Of a stretch of DNA of 64,000 nucleotides, positions 17,087 through 26,200 are shown in pieces. The position numbers were made by a program, and so were the translations under genes. The stretch's first letter is position 1. The number at the start of each line of letters is the position of its first letter. Source of the DNA: Saccharospirillum mangrovi (GTDB lineage: Bacteria; Pseudomonadota; Gammaproteobacteria; Pseudomonadales; Natronospirillaceae); the NCBI RefSeq assembly GCF_003367315.1, contig NZ_CP031415.1, positions 2,106,001 to 2,170,000 of the forward strand, given 5' to 3'. Below the pieces are notes generated by a model, which was given only the letters and a program-made list of their open reading frames with translations, did no database searches and was not told the DNA's origin.

Positions 17087-18454
17087 CTACTGACGAATCA
17101 AAGCCAGCAGTTCCTGAGTCTTTTCGTCCATCAGTGCTTTGTCGCCACGGGTTTCAACGTTCAGGCGAATCACCGGTTCGGTGTTGGATTTGCGCAGGTT
17201 AAAGCGCCAGTCCGGAAATTCCAGTGACAGGCCATCGATGCGGTCTTCCGCCACGGCTTTGGCTTTGTAGGCTTCGTATACACGCGTCATCGCTTCATCG
17301 GCATCAGCGACCTGGCTGTTAATTTCACCCGGCGACGGGAAGTTGGCCATTTGCTGACCAACCAGCGCTTTCAACGAGGTTTGTTTCTTGCTCAATAAGT
17401 CGATCACCAACAGCCAGGGCAGCATGCCGGAATCGCAATAGGAGAAATCGCGAAAATAATGGTGCGCGCTCATTTCGCCGCCGTAGATGGCGTCTTCTTT
17501 GCGCATTTTCTCTTTGATAAAAGCATGGCCGGATTTGCACATCACCGCCTTGCCTCCATTACCTTCGACAATCTCGACGGTGTTCCAGGTCAGGCGTGGG
17601 TCGTACACAATTTTCGAGCCCGGTTGTTTGACCAAAAACGCCTCGGCCAGTAAACCAACGATGTAATAACCTTCGATAAAGTTGCCGTCTTCGTCCCACA
17701 AAAAACAGCGGTCAAAATCGCCATCCCAGGCAATGCCCAGGTCGGCTTTGTTTTCTCGCACCGCTTTCGAGGTGACCGGTTGCTGTTCGTGCAGCAGCGG
17801 ATTGGGAATGCCATTGGGAAAAGTGCCATCCGGCGCGTTGTGCAGTTTGACGAATTCCAGCGGCGCACCCGCCGCCAACAACGCTTTTTCCAATCGATCC
17901 AGAGACGGGCCTGCCGCGCCGTTGCCGGCGTTGGTTACCAATTTCATCGATTTGAGGCCTGCGATATCGACGAAACTGAGCAAATGGTCAACGTAGGCCT
18001 GGCTGTTATCCAGCGTTTTCAATGTGCCGGGTTTGGCCGCGGCTGGACCAAAATCGGCGGCTTCGGCCAGACGCTTGATGTCATCAAGGCCAGTATCACG
18101 GGAAATGGGCCGCGACTCTTCACGCACCATTTTCATGCCGTTGTAGTTGATCGGATTATGACTGGCCGTAACCATGCAGCCACCGTCGGCTTTCAGGTAG
18201 TCCGTCGCGAAATAAACCTCTTCGGTGCCGCACAGGCCGATGTCGATGACATCAGCGCCAAAATCCATGACGCCTTGCGCAAAGGCGGCTTTCAGCTCAG
18301 GAGACGTCTCACGCACATCACCGCCTACTACGACGGTTTTCGGCTGCAAAAACTCCGCAAAGGCACGGCCAATGCGATAGGCAATGTCCTTATTCAGCTC
18401 GGTGCCCAACTGTCCGCGAATATCGTAGGCGCCAAAGCAGGTCAATTCGGTCAT
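17087..18454 (-). CDS. manB: Phosphomannomutase
   Basis: A 455-residue alpha-D-phosphohexomutase close to E. coli CpsG/ManB. The phosphoserine loop is TASHNP at residues 96-101, the metal site is DGDFDRC near 244-250, the sugar-binding [10 protein letters not shown] lies near 325-334 and the phosphate-binding [12 protein letters not shown] is near 425-436. It converts mannose-6-phosphate to mannose-1-phosphate for GDP-mannose, the substrate for ManC, which is encoded at 54.4 kb. It is divergent from the Wzz-like gene and upstream of galE. Confidence 0.93.
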   Translation of the reverse strand: MTELTCFGAYDIRGQLGTELNKDIAYRIGRAFAEFLQPKTVVVGGDVRETSPELKAAFAQGVMDFGADVIDIGLCGTEEVYFATDYLKADGGCMVTASHNPINYNGMKMVREESRPISRDTGLDDIKRLAEAADFGPAAAKPGTLKTLDNSQAYVDHLLSFVDIAGLKSMKLVTNAGNGAAGPSLDRLEKALLAAGAPLEFVKLHNAPDGTFPNGIPNPLLHEQQPVTSKAVRENKADLGIAWDGDFDRCFLWDEDGNFIEGYYIVGLLAEAFLVKQPGSKIVYDPRLTWNTVEIVEGNGGKAVMCKSGHAFIKEKMRKEDAIYGGEMSAHHYFRDFSYCDSGMLPWLLVIDLLSKKQTSLKALVGQQMANFPSPGEINSQVADADEAMTRVYEAYKAKAVAEDRIDGLSLEFPDWRFNLRKSNTEPVIRLNVETRGDKALMDEKTQELLALIRQ

Positions 18455-18471
18455 TCATAACTCCAGTGAGA

Positions 18472-18480
18472 GGCGGTAGC
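18472..18480 (+). promoter_or_regulatory. Candidate ops (RfaH recruitment) 9-mer upstream of the Wzz-like gene
   Basis: GGCGGTAGC, the core of the ops element, occurs in the correct orientation 142 bases before the Wzz-like gene. The best promoter I see for that gene is downstream of this site, so function needs an additional upstream start. An identical 9-mer also occurs by chance inside another gene, so this is a weak call. Confidence 0.25.
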
Positions 18481-18546
18481 AGGGGCCAACTGTACCTTGT
18501 TTCAAACTGGCAGTGCTACCGGCATTCCCAGGGTGAACGCAATGAG

Positions 18547-18575
18547 TTGGACGACCGCCAAGGCTCTCGTATACT
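18547..18575 (+). promoter_or_regulatory. Probable promoter for the Wzz-like gene
   Basis: TTGGAC (18547-18552) and TATACT (18570-18575) are separated by 17 bases, with the start codon about 46 bases downstream. The -10 is 5/6 to consensus and the -35 shares only the TTG core. Confidence 0.45.
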
Positions 18576-18621
18576 GCCGCTTCGCCTTTCGACCGACGCC
18601 TTTTAGGGAGTAGAGTCACCG

Positions 18622-19818
18622 ATGTCCCCCAATGAACAACAACACGACCTTGCACACTTGAACCCACATCACCACGACGACGACACCATTGATTTAGGCG
18701 CCTTGCTCAGAGGGCTGTTCGAACAGTGGAAGTTGATTGGCGCAATTGCAGGTGTGACTACAGTCCTGGCCGTGGTCGTCGCCTTGATTCTTCCCAACAA
18801 ATTCAAAGTGGAAGCCATTGTCTCTGAACCGACACGTCGTGATGTTCAGGCTCTGCTGGCACAGTCAGTCGAGCCGATTACGGTCGAAGACATCAGCCGG
18901 ACTCTTTTGGTAAACATCCAATCGTTTTCATTGGTGCGCGGTGCCTATGAAGAATCCGGTATGGCTGAGCAGGCAGAAGAGACCAATCAGACAGAAGAAG
19001 AACGAGTCAGTACCATTCGCGACCTGCAACGCAGCCTGGTTATCGAGCCGGTTGACCTGTCCTTCCTTGGCGAAACGGACACCACCTCCTTGGAAAACGT
19101 CAGCGTAAGCCTGTTATCAACCAACCCAGCCATCGCCAAAAATTTCCTGGACCTGCTGGTTACCGGTGCGGCCAATAAAACGCTCGACGATTACAAACGA
19201 AATATTGAAGCCGCCCGCGACATTCGCATCGCCCACATTCGGTCACAGCTCAACAGCATCGAACGCTCTGCCGAAGCAGCGTTGGAACGCCGCACACTGG
19301 AACTGGAACAGGCACTCAGCATCGCGGATAGCTTGAACATTGAAGAACCGACCAACTGGGATGCACTGGTTCACGGTGCGGACAATGGTCAGTACATCAA
19401 CCTGCGCGAGCAAACCAACGGTGACCTCTTTATGCAAGGCACGCGCATTATCCGTGCGCAACTGGAAGGTTTGCGTCGCGAAGGCACCAACCGGCTGTTT
19501 GAAAGCAGCATCCAGGAAACCCAAGTCGTTACGCCCGATGCTGCAAACCGAAACAGCAATGAGTTGGTCGTGCCTGTCGTCACCAACCGCACCATCAGCC
19601 CCATTGAATTGCGCGGTGAACTGGCAGCGTTGCAGGATATTCGTATTGATCTGAGTCGAGTAGCGCTGGTTGAAGACGATAACCTGGCCAGCATCCCGGC
19701 CAATGCCGACTCCCCCAATCGCAAACTGATTGTTGCAGCGGCCCTGGTACTTGGAGGCTTCCTAGGCATCTTTGTAGCGCTCATTCGCATGGCCGTTCGT
19801 GACGACGAACATCATTAA
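18622..19818 (+). CDS. Wzz-like polysaccharide chain length regulator
   Basis: A 398-residue polysaccharide co-polymerase (PCP). A His/Asp-rich N-terminus (HHHDDD near 17-22) precedes a Wzz motif (DLGALLRGLFEQW near 24-36), a first membrane span at about 38-56, a long periplasmic part with coiled coil around 190-240, and a second span at about 372-391 (LIVAAALVLGGFLGIFVALI is the end region). No tyrosine-kinase domain is attached, pointing to a PCP1 O-antigen regulator. Such proteins set the modal chain length made by Wzy. It is separated by about 25 kb from the Wzx/Wzy operon. A stem-loop follows. Confidence 0.8.
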   Translation: MSPNEQQHDLAHLNPHHHDDDTIDLGALLRGLFEQWKLIGAIAGVTTVLAVVVALILPNKFKVEAIVSEPTRRDVQALLAQSVEPITVEDISRTLLVNIQSFSLVRGAYEESGMAEQAEETNQTEEERVSTIRDLQRSLVIEPVDLSFLGETDTTSLENVSVSLLSTNPAIAKNFLDLLVTGAANKTLDDYKRNIEAARDIRIAHIRSQLNSIERSAEAALERRTLELEQALSIADSLNIEEPTNWDALVHGADNGQYINLREQTNGDLFMQGTRIIRAQLEGLRREGTNRLFESSIQETQVVTPDAANRNSNELVVPVVTNRTISPIELRGELAALQDIRIDLSRVALVEDDNLASIPANADSPNRKLIVAAALVLGGFLGIFVALIRMAVRDDEHH

Positions 19819-19824
19819 CACAGC

Positions 19825-19851
19825 TCAAGGGCGACCTCGGGTCGCCCTTGA
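19825..19851 (+). terminator. Stem-loop after the Wzz-like gene
   Basis: A perfect 12-bp stem (19825-19836 with 19840-19851) with a TCG loop lies 7 bases after the stop. No T run follows, so it may protect the 3' end or attenuate rather than fully terminate before lptF. Confidence 0.5.
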
Positions 19852-19894
19852 ATGGCGCCAAAGCAGCCCCCGTTTACTCTGACTGGATAACGCC

Positions 19895-20941
19895 TTGTTC
19901 ACTTGGTATTTGTGCCGTGAAATTCTCAAGCCCTTTATTCTGATCACGGCAATCCTGTCGGCCCTGCTGGTGGCCGGAGAAATGAGCGACATTCTCGGTC
20001 GGGTAGTCTCTGGTCAGTATTCCGACTGGGCCATCGTCGCGATCATTGGCTATCAATTACCGATTCTGATTCCCGAGTTATTGCCGGCGGCGTTTTTCCT
20101 TGCCGCATTAACCAGCTTGAATCGAATGAGTGAAGAATCCGAGCGGATAGTTCTGCATGCTATTGGTCAATCAGACAGTGGCATCCTGGTTAAAGTAATC
20201 GGCTATACAGCCATTCCCGCTATGGTGGTCATGCTGTTATTCACACACTGGCTGACGCCATTGGCCGAAGGAAGTCTGACCCGTTATATCATCGAACAAC
20301 AAAATCGACCGTTAACGGATATCGTCACGCCAGGTGAATTTTTTTCTCTAAATAAAAGAGAAACAACGCTGTATGCACGTCGCTCCAACCCCGCTGAAGG
20401 CACCCTGCTGTCTGTCTTTATGGTTCGGGTTGATGACGGCCGTATCGCGGTGAACACAGCACCTTCAGCAAGGATCGAAAATCAACTGCAGCGACAATAT
20501 TTAACGCTGTTCAACGGCGCACAACGGGTATTTTCGTTGGAACCCGACGATACCGAGCAGATTAATTATCGCCAGTTTGCCCTGTACATCCCCAGTGTTG
20601 AAGCCGATTCAGCCAGTGCCTCAAAAGACGCGGCCAGTACATCAACTTTGTGGAACAGCAGTCATAGGTCCCTTCGAAGCGAGGCCATAAACCGAACATT
20701 GCTGCCCGCCCTAATACCTGTACTGGCCGTTTGGGCGGTTGCCTTGACGCGGGTTAAACCACGCAAAGGCAGAGTGGGTGCTGTTGCACTTGGTATCGTC
20801 TTGTACATCCTGATTACCTTCGGGCAAAGAACGCTACAAACCTCCGTCGAAAAAGGCCAACTTCCTTTGCTTGCAAGCCCCTGGTGGTATCTGTTGTTTC
20901 TGGCTGGAATTGCGCTGCTGTTGGTCAGGAGGCGAGCCTGA
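19895..20941 (+). CDS. lptF: LPS export permease LptF
   Basis: A 348-residue YjgP/YjgQ-family inner membrane protein. Three N-terminal spans (about 10-32, 48-72, 95-118), a periplasmic beta-jellyroll domain of about 130-255 (ARRSNPAEGTLLSVFMVRVD near 162) and three C-terminal spans (about 268-285, 293-312, 322-342) give the LptF/G layout. With LptG and LptB2 it extracts LPS from the inner membrane. The likely start is a TTG at 19895, giving the family-like start FTWYLCREILKPF; no ATG occurs before the first span. Its stop overlaps the lptG start as TGATG. Usually lptF is beside pepA; here it is beside polysaccharide genes. Confidence 0.9.
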   Translation: MFTWYLCREILKPFILITAILSALLVAGEMSDILGRVVSGQYSDWAIVAIIGYQLPILIPELLPAAFFLAALTSLNRMSEESERIVLHAIGQSDSGILVKVIGYTAIPAMVVMLLFTHWLTPLAEGSLTRYIIEQQNRPLTDIVTPGEFFSLNKRETTLYARRSNPAEGTLLSVFMVRVDDGRIAVNTAPSARIENQLQRQYLTLFNGAQRVFSLEPDDTEQINYRQFALYIPSVEADSASASKDAASTSTLWNSSHRSLRSEAINRTLLPALIPVLAVWAVALTRVKPRKGRVGAVALGIVLYILITFGQRTLQTSVEKGQLPLLASPWWYLLFLAGIALLLVRRRA

Positions 20942-22005
20942 TGTTGTCGATCCTCAACGCATATATTGTTCGCAGAACGGCGCTTTTTATCTCCATTGTC
21001 GTACTGGCGATCGGTGGTTTATTACTGATCATGGGTATTGCGGATGAATTAAGTCGTCGGGCCAGTGAAAACTACGGAGTATGGGATGCGCTGATCTATA
21101 AGCTGTCGGGCTTGCCATCGGAAATTTACCAGTACATTGGACCGATGGTTTTGCTAGGGACATTAATTTCAGTTGCTGGAATGGCTAAAAACAATGAACT
21201 GGTCATCGTTCAATTGGCGTCGACCAGTGCGGTGGCCCTACTCTTTCGACTCATGCTCCCAGGACTGATTTTGTTGCCACTGGTATTTTGTATCGGTGAA
21301 TGGGTCGGACCTCAATTACGTCAGCAGGCAGAACTGGTCAGAGCCATAAAACTTGACCGGCAACTGCCTACGTTGAGTGGAGAGTGGTATCAGGATAATC
21401 AATGGATTATTAACGTCGACTTTGTTTCCCCGGAACGGGACATTCGAGGGCTGACGGTATTCGAAATGTCGTCGGAAAATGATCTGCTAACAGTTCTCTA
21501 CGCACCGCAAGCCCGTCCGATTAACCAAGGCTGGGAATTGCTAGAAGGCCGGCGTGTCGACTTCAAAGATCAACAAGTGATCCATTCCGATTTTGATCGT
21601 TATCTTTGGCAGCCTGATAATTTCAATGCCGACCTTTTGGGTCTACTGAGTCAACGCAGCTACCGACTCACATTGCCACAGGTTTGGCAGCAAATGCAGT
21701 TTTCGCAGCAACAACGACAGGTTGATCCAGAACTGGCTCTCGCTTTTTGGAACCGTATGTGGTTCCCGATTATCTACCTTGGCATGCTGTTTCTGGCGCT
21801 TATTTTTTCTTTCGGTTCTTTCCGCCAGCGAACCCTGGGTGACGCTGCATTCAAAGGTGTCGCACTGGCAATCGCCATTCAATTGGTTACTGAAACCAGC
21901 GCCAGCCTCCTTCTTGTCGTCGGCTTAAGCGCACCTTATGCCGCCCTGCTCCCACCGATGGTATTCTTTATCGGCACGGTGCTGGCTATAAGGCACCGTT
22001 TATAA
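20941..22005 (+). CDS. lptG: LPS export permease LptG
   Basis: A 354-residue YjgQ-type protein with three N-terminal spans (about 10-32, 60-80, 98-120), a periplasmic jellyroll domain (about 130-265) and three C-terminal spans (about 275-295, 303-322, 328-348). The segment GMAKNNELVIVQLAS near 80-94 is typical of LptG coupling helices, and FWNRMWFPI near 264 starts the last membrane block. The ATG at 20941 overlaps the lptF stop; the in-frame region upstream is within lptF. It converges with msbA. Confidence 0.92.
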   Translation: MLSILNAYIVRRTALFISIVVLAIGGLLLIMGIADELSRRASENYGVWDALIYKLSGLPSEIYQYIGPMVLLGTLISVAGMAKNNELVIVQLASTSAVALLFRLMLPGLILLPLVFCIGEWVGPQLRQQAELVRAIKLDRQLPTLSGEWYQDNQWIINVDFVSPERDIRGLTVFEMSSENDLLTVLYAPQARPINQGWELLEGRRVDFKDQQVIHSDFDRYLWQPDNFNADLLGLLSQRSYRLTLPQVWQQMQFSQQQRQVDPELALAFWNRMWFPIIYLGMLFLALIFSFGSFRQRTLGDAAFKGVALAIAIQLVTETSASLLLVVGLSAPYAALLPPMVFFIGTVLAIRHRL

Positions 22006-22041
22006 TGTCGCTATGGCAGTGAGTGATCCATTTAAATTCAC

Positions 22042-23829
22042 TCAACTTTCAAACGTAGAATGCAATTGAAAGTAAGCACCCCGCCTTTCCATTAGCTCAT
22101 GATGTGTGCCACTTTCAATAACCCGTCCCTGCTCAAGCACGTGGATCAGATCCGCGTTCATGACCGTAGACAAACGGTGGGCAATAACTAATGTGGTTTT
22201 TCGTTTAGCCAAATCTTCCAACGTCTGCTGAATCAACTTCTCAGTACGCGTATCCAGAGCAGATGTCGCTTCGTCCAAGAGTAATATCGGTGCGTCGCGC
22301 AACAGTGCCCGGGCAATCGCTACTCGTTGCCGCTGGCCACCAGACAGGTTGGAACCTCTCGGCCCTGCAAGGGTATCCAGCCCGGCTTCCAAATGACGCG
22401 TGTATTCTTCCACCAATGCTTCGCGTGCCGCCTGCGCAAGCTGATCATCGGCTGCATCGAGATTACCCAACAATATATTTTGACGAATGCTTTCATCGAA
22501 CAAGGCTGAATCTTGACTGACAACCGAATAGAGCGACCGCAGTTCTGTCAGATCAAGATCATGAATGGGTTGATCGCCTAAACGAATCACCCCCTGCTGA
22601 GGGTCAACCAGCCGGGTAAGCAAATTGAACACCGTGGACTTGCCGGCGCCGGAAGCCCCCACCAATGCGGTCATCTTTCCAGCCGGCGCAACCAAGTTCA
22701 GCCCTCGAAGGACCGGTTGGTCCCCGTAAGAAAACTCAACCTTATCCAAGACCACATCGCATTGCGAAACATCGGCGGGCAGAGATTGGATCAACGCTGG
22801 GCTGGTGATTTTGGGTTTCAGGTCCAACACCGAAAATATCCTCTCCAAGCTGGCACTGGCCGCCTGAAAAGCGCCGCTGATATTTGACAGTCGTCGTAAC
22901 GGATCGAAAATCAACGCCATAGCAGTGAAGAAACTCATAAACTGACCAATGGTTTTTTCACCATCAATTATTTGATAGCCACCGTAGATCACTACGAAGA
23001 CAAAACCTAACCCAGCAACGAGATCAATCATTGCAGGCATAGCCGCCTTGCCAATCTCTGAGCGCCGCTGATACTTAAAGAAACGGTTGGTTTCGTTAGC
23101 AAAGCGTTGATCTTCGTACGTTTCCAAATTATTTTGCTTGATGGCATTGATACCATGAAATATTTCATCAAGACGCATAGACATCATTGAAGAAATATTC
23201 CGGGAATTCCGAGTGGTTTTCAAAATAAGGCGCCGTAATTGTGCAATGGGGTATGACAACAGGGGTAACCCCACCAACGCAAACAAAGTCCAGCGCCAAT
23301 CGGCCAACATAGCAACAACAATCAGCGCGACTAGGGAAATGGAATCGCGTCCTAGGTTAATTAGAGATGTACTGGCAAAGTTTTTTAATGCTTGAGTATC
23401 GCCTCGCACACGCTCAATTAAACCACCTGGTGGATGTTGACCAAAAAAGACAGAGTCTTGTCGGATCAAATGAGTCAACATATCTTTCTGCATGTCGGTA
23501 ATAATGCGAAGCCCAACGGTCAGCGTAATCACGCGCTGACCAAAGCCACCTAATGCTCGGGATGAAAATACGATAAAAATTGCCAATGCGATCCAGATTA
23601 CATCGCCTTCATTGCCATCAACAAAGATCCTATCAAACATCGGTTGGACCAAATAACTCAACAATCCCAACGCGCTGCCCTCTACCGTGACTAGAATCGC
23701 CGCAATTATCAGCCAAGGCCAATGCGGTTTAATGTAGTCACGCCAAAGACGAAAGATAAGCTGCTTACGAGGGGTATTCTGGTGCTGGTCCAGATTGAAA
23801 TCATTCACGTCGAAGAACCTTGTCGACAA
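22042..23829 (-). CDS. msbA: Lipid A-core flippase MsbA
   Basis: A 595-residue half-size ABC exporter. Six membrane spans occupy about 38-330. The nucleotide-binding domain contains Walker A GASGAGKST near 391-399, the Q loop VVSQDSALF near 435, the signature LSGGQRQRV near 494-502, Walker B ILLLDEATSA near 512-521 and the switch His in VIAHRLST near 548. MsbA flips lipid A-core across the inner membrane before ligation of O-antigen and Lpt export. lpxK is not adjacent, unlike in E. coli. The 5' end overlaps the phosphatase gene by 29 bases, which suggests cotranscription. A later start is possible but would lose conserved-looking sequence only marginally. Confidence 0.93.
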   Translation of the reverse strand: MSTRFFDVNDFNLDQHQNTPRKQLIFRLWRDYIKPHWPWLIIAAILVTVEGSALGLLSYLVQPMFDRIFVDGNEGDVIWIALAIFIVFSSRALGGFGQRVITLTVGLRIITDMQKDMLTHLIRQDSVFFGQHPPGGLIERVRGDTQALKNFASTSLINLGRDSISLVALIVVAMLADWRWTLFALVGLPLLSYPIAQLRRLILKTTRNSRNISSMMSMRLDEIFHGINAIKQNNLETYEDQRFANETNRFFKYQRRSEIGKAAMPAMIDLVAGLGFVFVVIYGGYQIIDGEKTIGQFMSFFTAMALIFDPLRRLSNISGAFQAASASLERIFSVLDLKPKITSPALIQSLPADVSQCDVVLDKVEFSYGDQPVLRGLNLVAPAGKMTALVGASGAGKSTVFNLLTRLVDPQQGVIRLGDQPIHDLDLTELRSLYSVVSQDSALFDESIRQNILLGNLDAADDQLAQAAREALVEEYTRHLEAGLDTLAGPRGSNLSGGQRQRVAIARALLRDAPILLLDEATSALDTRTEKLIQQTLEDLAKRKTTLVIAHRLSTVMNADLIHVLEQGRVIESGTHHELMERRGAYFQLHSTFES

Positions 23830-24508
23830 ACCATGACGAAAAGCCCTGTGGCTTAAAATTACGCTTCAAAACCTTAGCATCGTAAACCTCTACTACCCAG
23901 TCCATAAATGCTAAAGGTGTTTGAGCGCTGTAGCGTTCATACTCGCAAAAAAACTCGTACAACATGCCCGTTTTGGCACCCTTAAAATGCAGATAGCGCC
24001 ACGACAATTGCTTCTTGGCAGCGGCAACATCACCTTGACCGCTTATCAACAAATACAGGCCTGCGACAAAACCCGATCGGTCAGCGCCCGATTTGCAATG
24101 GAACATGACAGGATGATCGACTTGTTGAATTATCTCAGCCAGCCGAAGAATCACCTCCGCTTTGGGAGCACCACGCGATGACATTCGAAAATCAACCAGC
24201 TCAACACCAGACTGACGACAGGCTTCTTGTTCGTATAGCCAGGCACCATGATTTCCACTGCCACGCAAATTAATAATGGTTTTGATACCGCGCTTTGCCA
24301 GAGCTCTTATCTGCCGGGGGCTGGGTTGATTCCCCCTCCAGGCATCGATAGCAAATTGCTCTGGGCGATTCCATAAAGGACGCACCAAACCATGATCAAC
24401 AAACAGCGCTTGCAGCCAGGCGGCTAAACGTACACTTGGGCGATCAAAATGATCACGCCAGCCTTTACGCCATGCTTTATAACCACTGCCCAAGGGAGAG
24501 TCAGGCAT
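23801..24508 (-). CDS. Dual-specificity/tyrosine phosphatase-like protein A
   Basis: A 235-residue protein with the CX5R active site HCKSGADRSG near residues 139-148, preceded by TIINLRGSGNHGAW near 81-94, a layout seen in small bacterial and fungal atypical dual-specificity phosphatases. A possible general-acid Asp lies in VDFRMSS near 105-111. The substrate is unknown; being sandwiched between msbA and a YrbL-like gene suggests lipid A/core phosphate or a regulatory protein, which is inference. It overlaps msbA by 29 bases and the YrbL-like gene by 8. A second copy-like gene lies 0.8 kb upstream. Confidence 0.78.
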   Translation of the reverse strand: MPDSPLGSGYKAWRKGWRDHFDRPSVRLAAWLQALFVDHGLVRPLWNRPEQFAIDAWRGNQPSPRQIRALAKRGIKTIINLRGSGNHGAWLYEQEACRQSGVELVDFRMSSRGAPKAEVILRLAEIIQQVDHPVMFHCKSGADRSGFVAGLYLLISGQGDVAAAKKQLSWRYLHFKGAKTGMLYEFFCEYERYSAQTPLAFMDWVVEVYDAKVLKRNFKPQGFSSWFVDKVLRRE

Positions 24509-25139
24509 AGCCTGCCTCCGCGATCGTACGCTTTAATCGCTCAACAAAACGTCGCTTGCGACGACCGGCCACCTTGGAAAACCATTGACTCGCGGGAATA
24601 AGCGTCCGATCACCCAAACCATCAATGATTTGAAATTGCTCCCGACTCTCATCACCAGCCCACTGCAATACGATGTTTTCCCGGTTCAGATCACCCAGAG
24701 GGAATTCACTGTTAATAATCGCATCCAAAAGCCGTTGCAATTTCTCATGACGCGACTCGGTTAAAGCGCCTTCACGCAATAGGCGACGCACGGTCGGGGC
24801 TAGATGACCGTCGCTACTGCGCACCGCCGAAACCAACAGGCCGAGTCCGAGATCGGTCTCAATTACACCGTGTATCGGTGCGATATAGGGGATGATTGGG
24901 TCTTGCCGCCTGGGCGGGTACCGGGCTTCAACATACTGTTTGAATTCGCGCAGGATGCCAGTGGCGTATAGGAAGTGGTCCTTACGGCGTTCAAACCAGG
25001 TCGGCAGGCTATCGTGAGGCAATCGGTTGATATGCACCTTTACCAACAAATCTTCACTTTCAGGATGTTCGAACAACAGCCGTGTTTTGCTGCTCAACAA
25101 GGCACTCTGGCCGGACAGATTCAGGGTGTCAAAAATCAT
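24501..25139 (-). CDS. YrbL-like kinase-fold protein
   Basis: A 212-residue protein of the PhoP-network YrbL family (E. coli 210). Kinase-like elements are visible: a beta-strand Lys in LLVKVHINR near 31-39, a catalytic-loop-like GDLNRENIV near 151-159, and IIDGLGDRTLIP near 173-184 in the DFG region. YrbL is induced by PhoP in enterobacteria, but its substrate is not known. The ATG at 25139 is preferred over the TTG one codon upstream. It overlaps phosphatase A, so the two are probably translated together. It could phosphorylate core sugars as WaaP/KdkA kinases do; this is a hypothesis. Confidence 0.75.
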   Translation of the reverse strand: MIFDTLNLSGQSALLSSKTRLLFEHPESEDLLVKVHINRLPHDSLPTWFERRKDHFLYATGILREFKQYVEARYPPRRQDPIIPYIAPIHGVIETDLGLGLLVSAVRSSDGHLAPTVRRLLREGALTESRHEKLQRLLDAIINSEFPLGDLNRENIVLQWAGDESREQFQIIDGLGDRTLIPASQWFSKVAGRRKRRFVERLKRTIAEAGYA

Positions 25140-25258
25140 CAATAGACCCAGTGGGGACGCATTAGGGGCTTACTTCATCAGAATCATACAATGGCTCACG
25201 ATTTAAGCGACGCCGAGTTCGCGTCCCTTAATGGCGGCGGTAAAGGGACAATACAACC

Positions 25259-25969
25259 TTACTCCCGCTTCAAAACACGGCTGACCAGCCACTCGCTCCA
25301 GGGCTTGGGTGTAAAGCTGTTCAAGATGTAGTCCCGGTCATAGCCATCCTTCAGCCAGTCATCAAAGCTGATCGGCTCCAACCGGTTGGCTGCCTCGTAA
25401 GTCTCAAGAAAATAGTCCAGCATGCCGGTCGACGCGCCTTTGAGGTGCAGAAACCGGAGACTGAGCTGACGCTTGGCTACTGCAATGGGCTGACCATCAT
25501 AGATTTTGACCAGAGCTGATGCCAACCCTGCCCTATCTGCGCCGGATTTACAGTGCAGCAACAGCGGCCGTGGCGCTTCAGCCAAAACTGACTTCAACTG
25601 CTCCACTTTATTGAGATCCGGAGGACGGCGTGCGCTCATCTTAACGTCGTACATAGCCAAACCAAGGCGGTCACAGTAAAACCGCTCTAGCTGATAGGCC
25701 CCGCCTGAGTCCGGGCCTCGCAGGTTAATCACGCTTTTGAAACCACGACCAGCCAATGCCTTTAATCGCCAGGGTGTTGGCTGATTAGACCTCCATATCC
25801 CAGGCACAACCTCATAGGGGTGGTTAACGGCAAAGCGCAACAGGGCGAAGTCGAATAGCCAGAGGTCCAGCAAAGCAACAAAACGATACCAGGGGTTGTT
25901 TAAATCGCCCTCACAAAGCGCATGCCATTTCTGTTTAAGCCGCTTGCGCCAACTGTTATTGTTCGCCAT
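25259..25969 (-). CDS. Dual-specificity/tyrosine phosphatase-like protein B
   Basis: A 236-residue paralogue of protein A. It shares WRSNQPTPWRLKALAGRGFK near 63-82 (shown here to core length), SVINLRGPDSGGAYQLE near 83-99, the CX5R site HCKSGADRAG near 140-149 and LKGASTGMLDYFLETYE near 172-188, so the two genes arose by duplication. The candidate acid is the Asp of YDVKMSAR. The ATG at 25969 is used; a GTG five codons upstream is possible. It heads the minus-strand group leading to msbA, with a 119-base gap to the YrbL-like gene. Confidence 0.76.
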   Translation of the reverse strand: MANNNSWRKRLKQKWHALCEGDLNNPWYRFVALLDLWLFDFALLRFAVNHPYEVVPGIWRSNQPTPWRLKALAGRGFKSVINLRGPDSGGAYQLERFYCDRLGLAMYDVKMSARRPPDLNKVEQLKSVLAEAPRPLLLHCKSGADRAGLASALVKIYDGQPIAVAKRQLSLRFLHLKGASTGMLDYFLETYEAANRLEPISFDDWLKDGYDRDYILNSFTPKPWSEWLVSRVLKRE

Positions 25970-26200
25970 CCGGAAACTACCCACTATGCCAAAGCGCGCA
26001 TAATACGCAAAAGGCTATTAGCGGACAAACCGACAGCACAACAACGAATATTGCTCTTCGCCCGGATGGGCCAATGCATAGTTTCGAAGCGATGTTTGTC
26101 AGTTCTTGTGAGTGACAACGTCGCAACGTTAAGAGAGAAATATGCACGACAGACTGATATCGCTTACGCTATCAGAAATATCAAATGTTAAGGGAACAAC

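Noticed and set aside
22018-22044. A 7-bp inverted repeat at the lptG/msbA convergent ends
   Set aside because: The stem is short with an 11-base AT loop, overlaps the msbA stop and lacks a T run, so it was not called a terminator.
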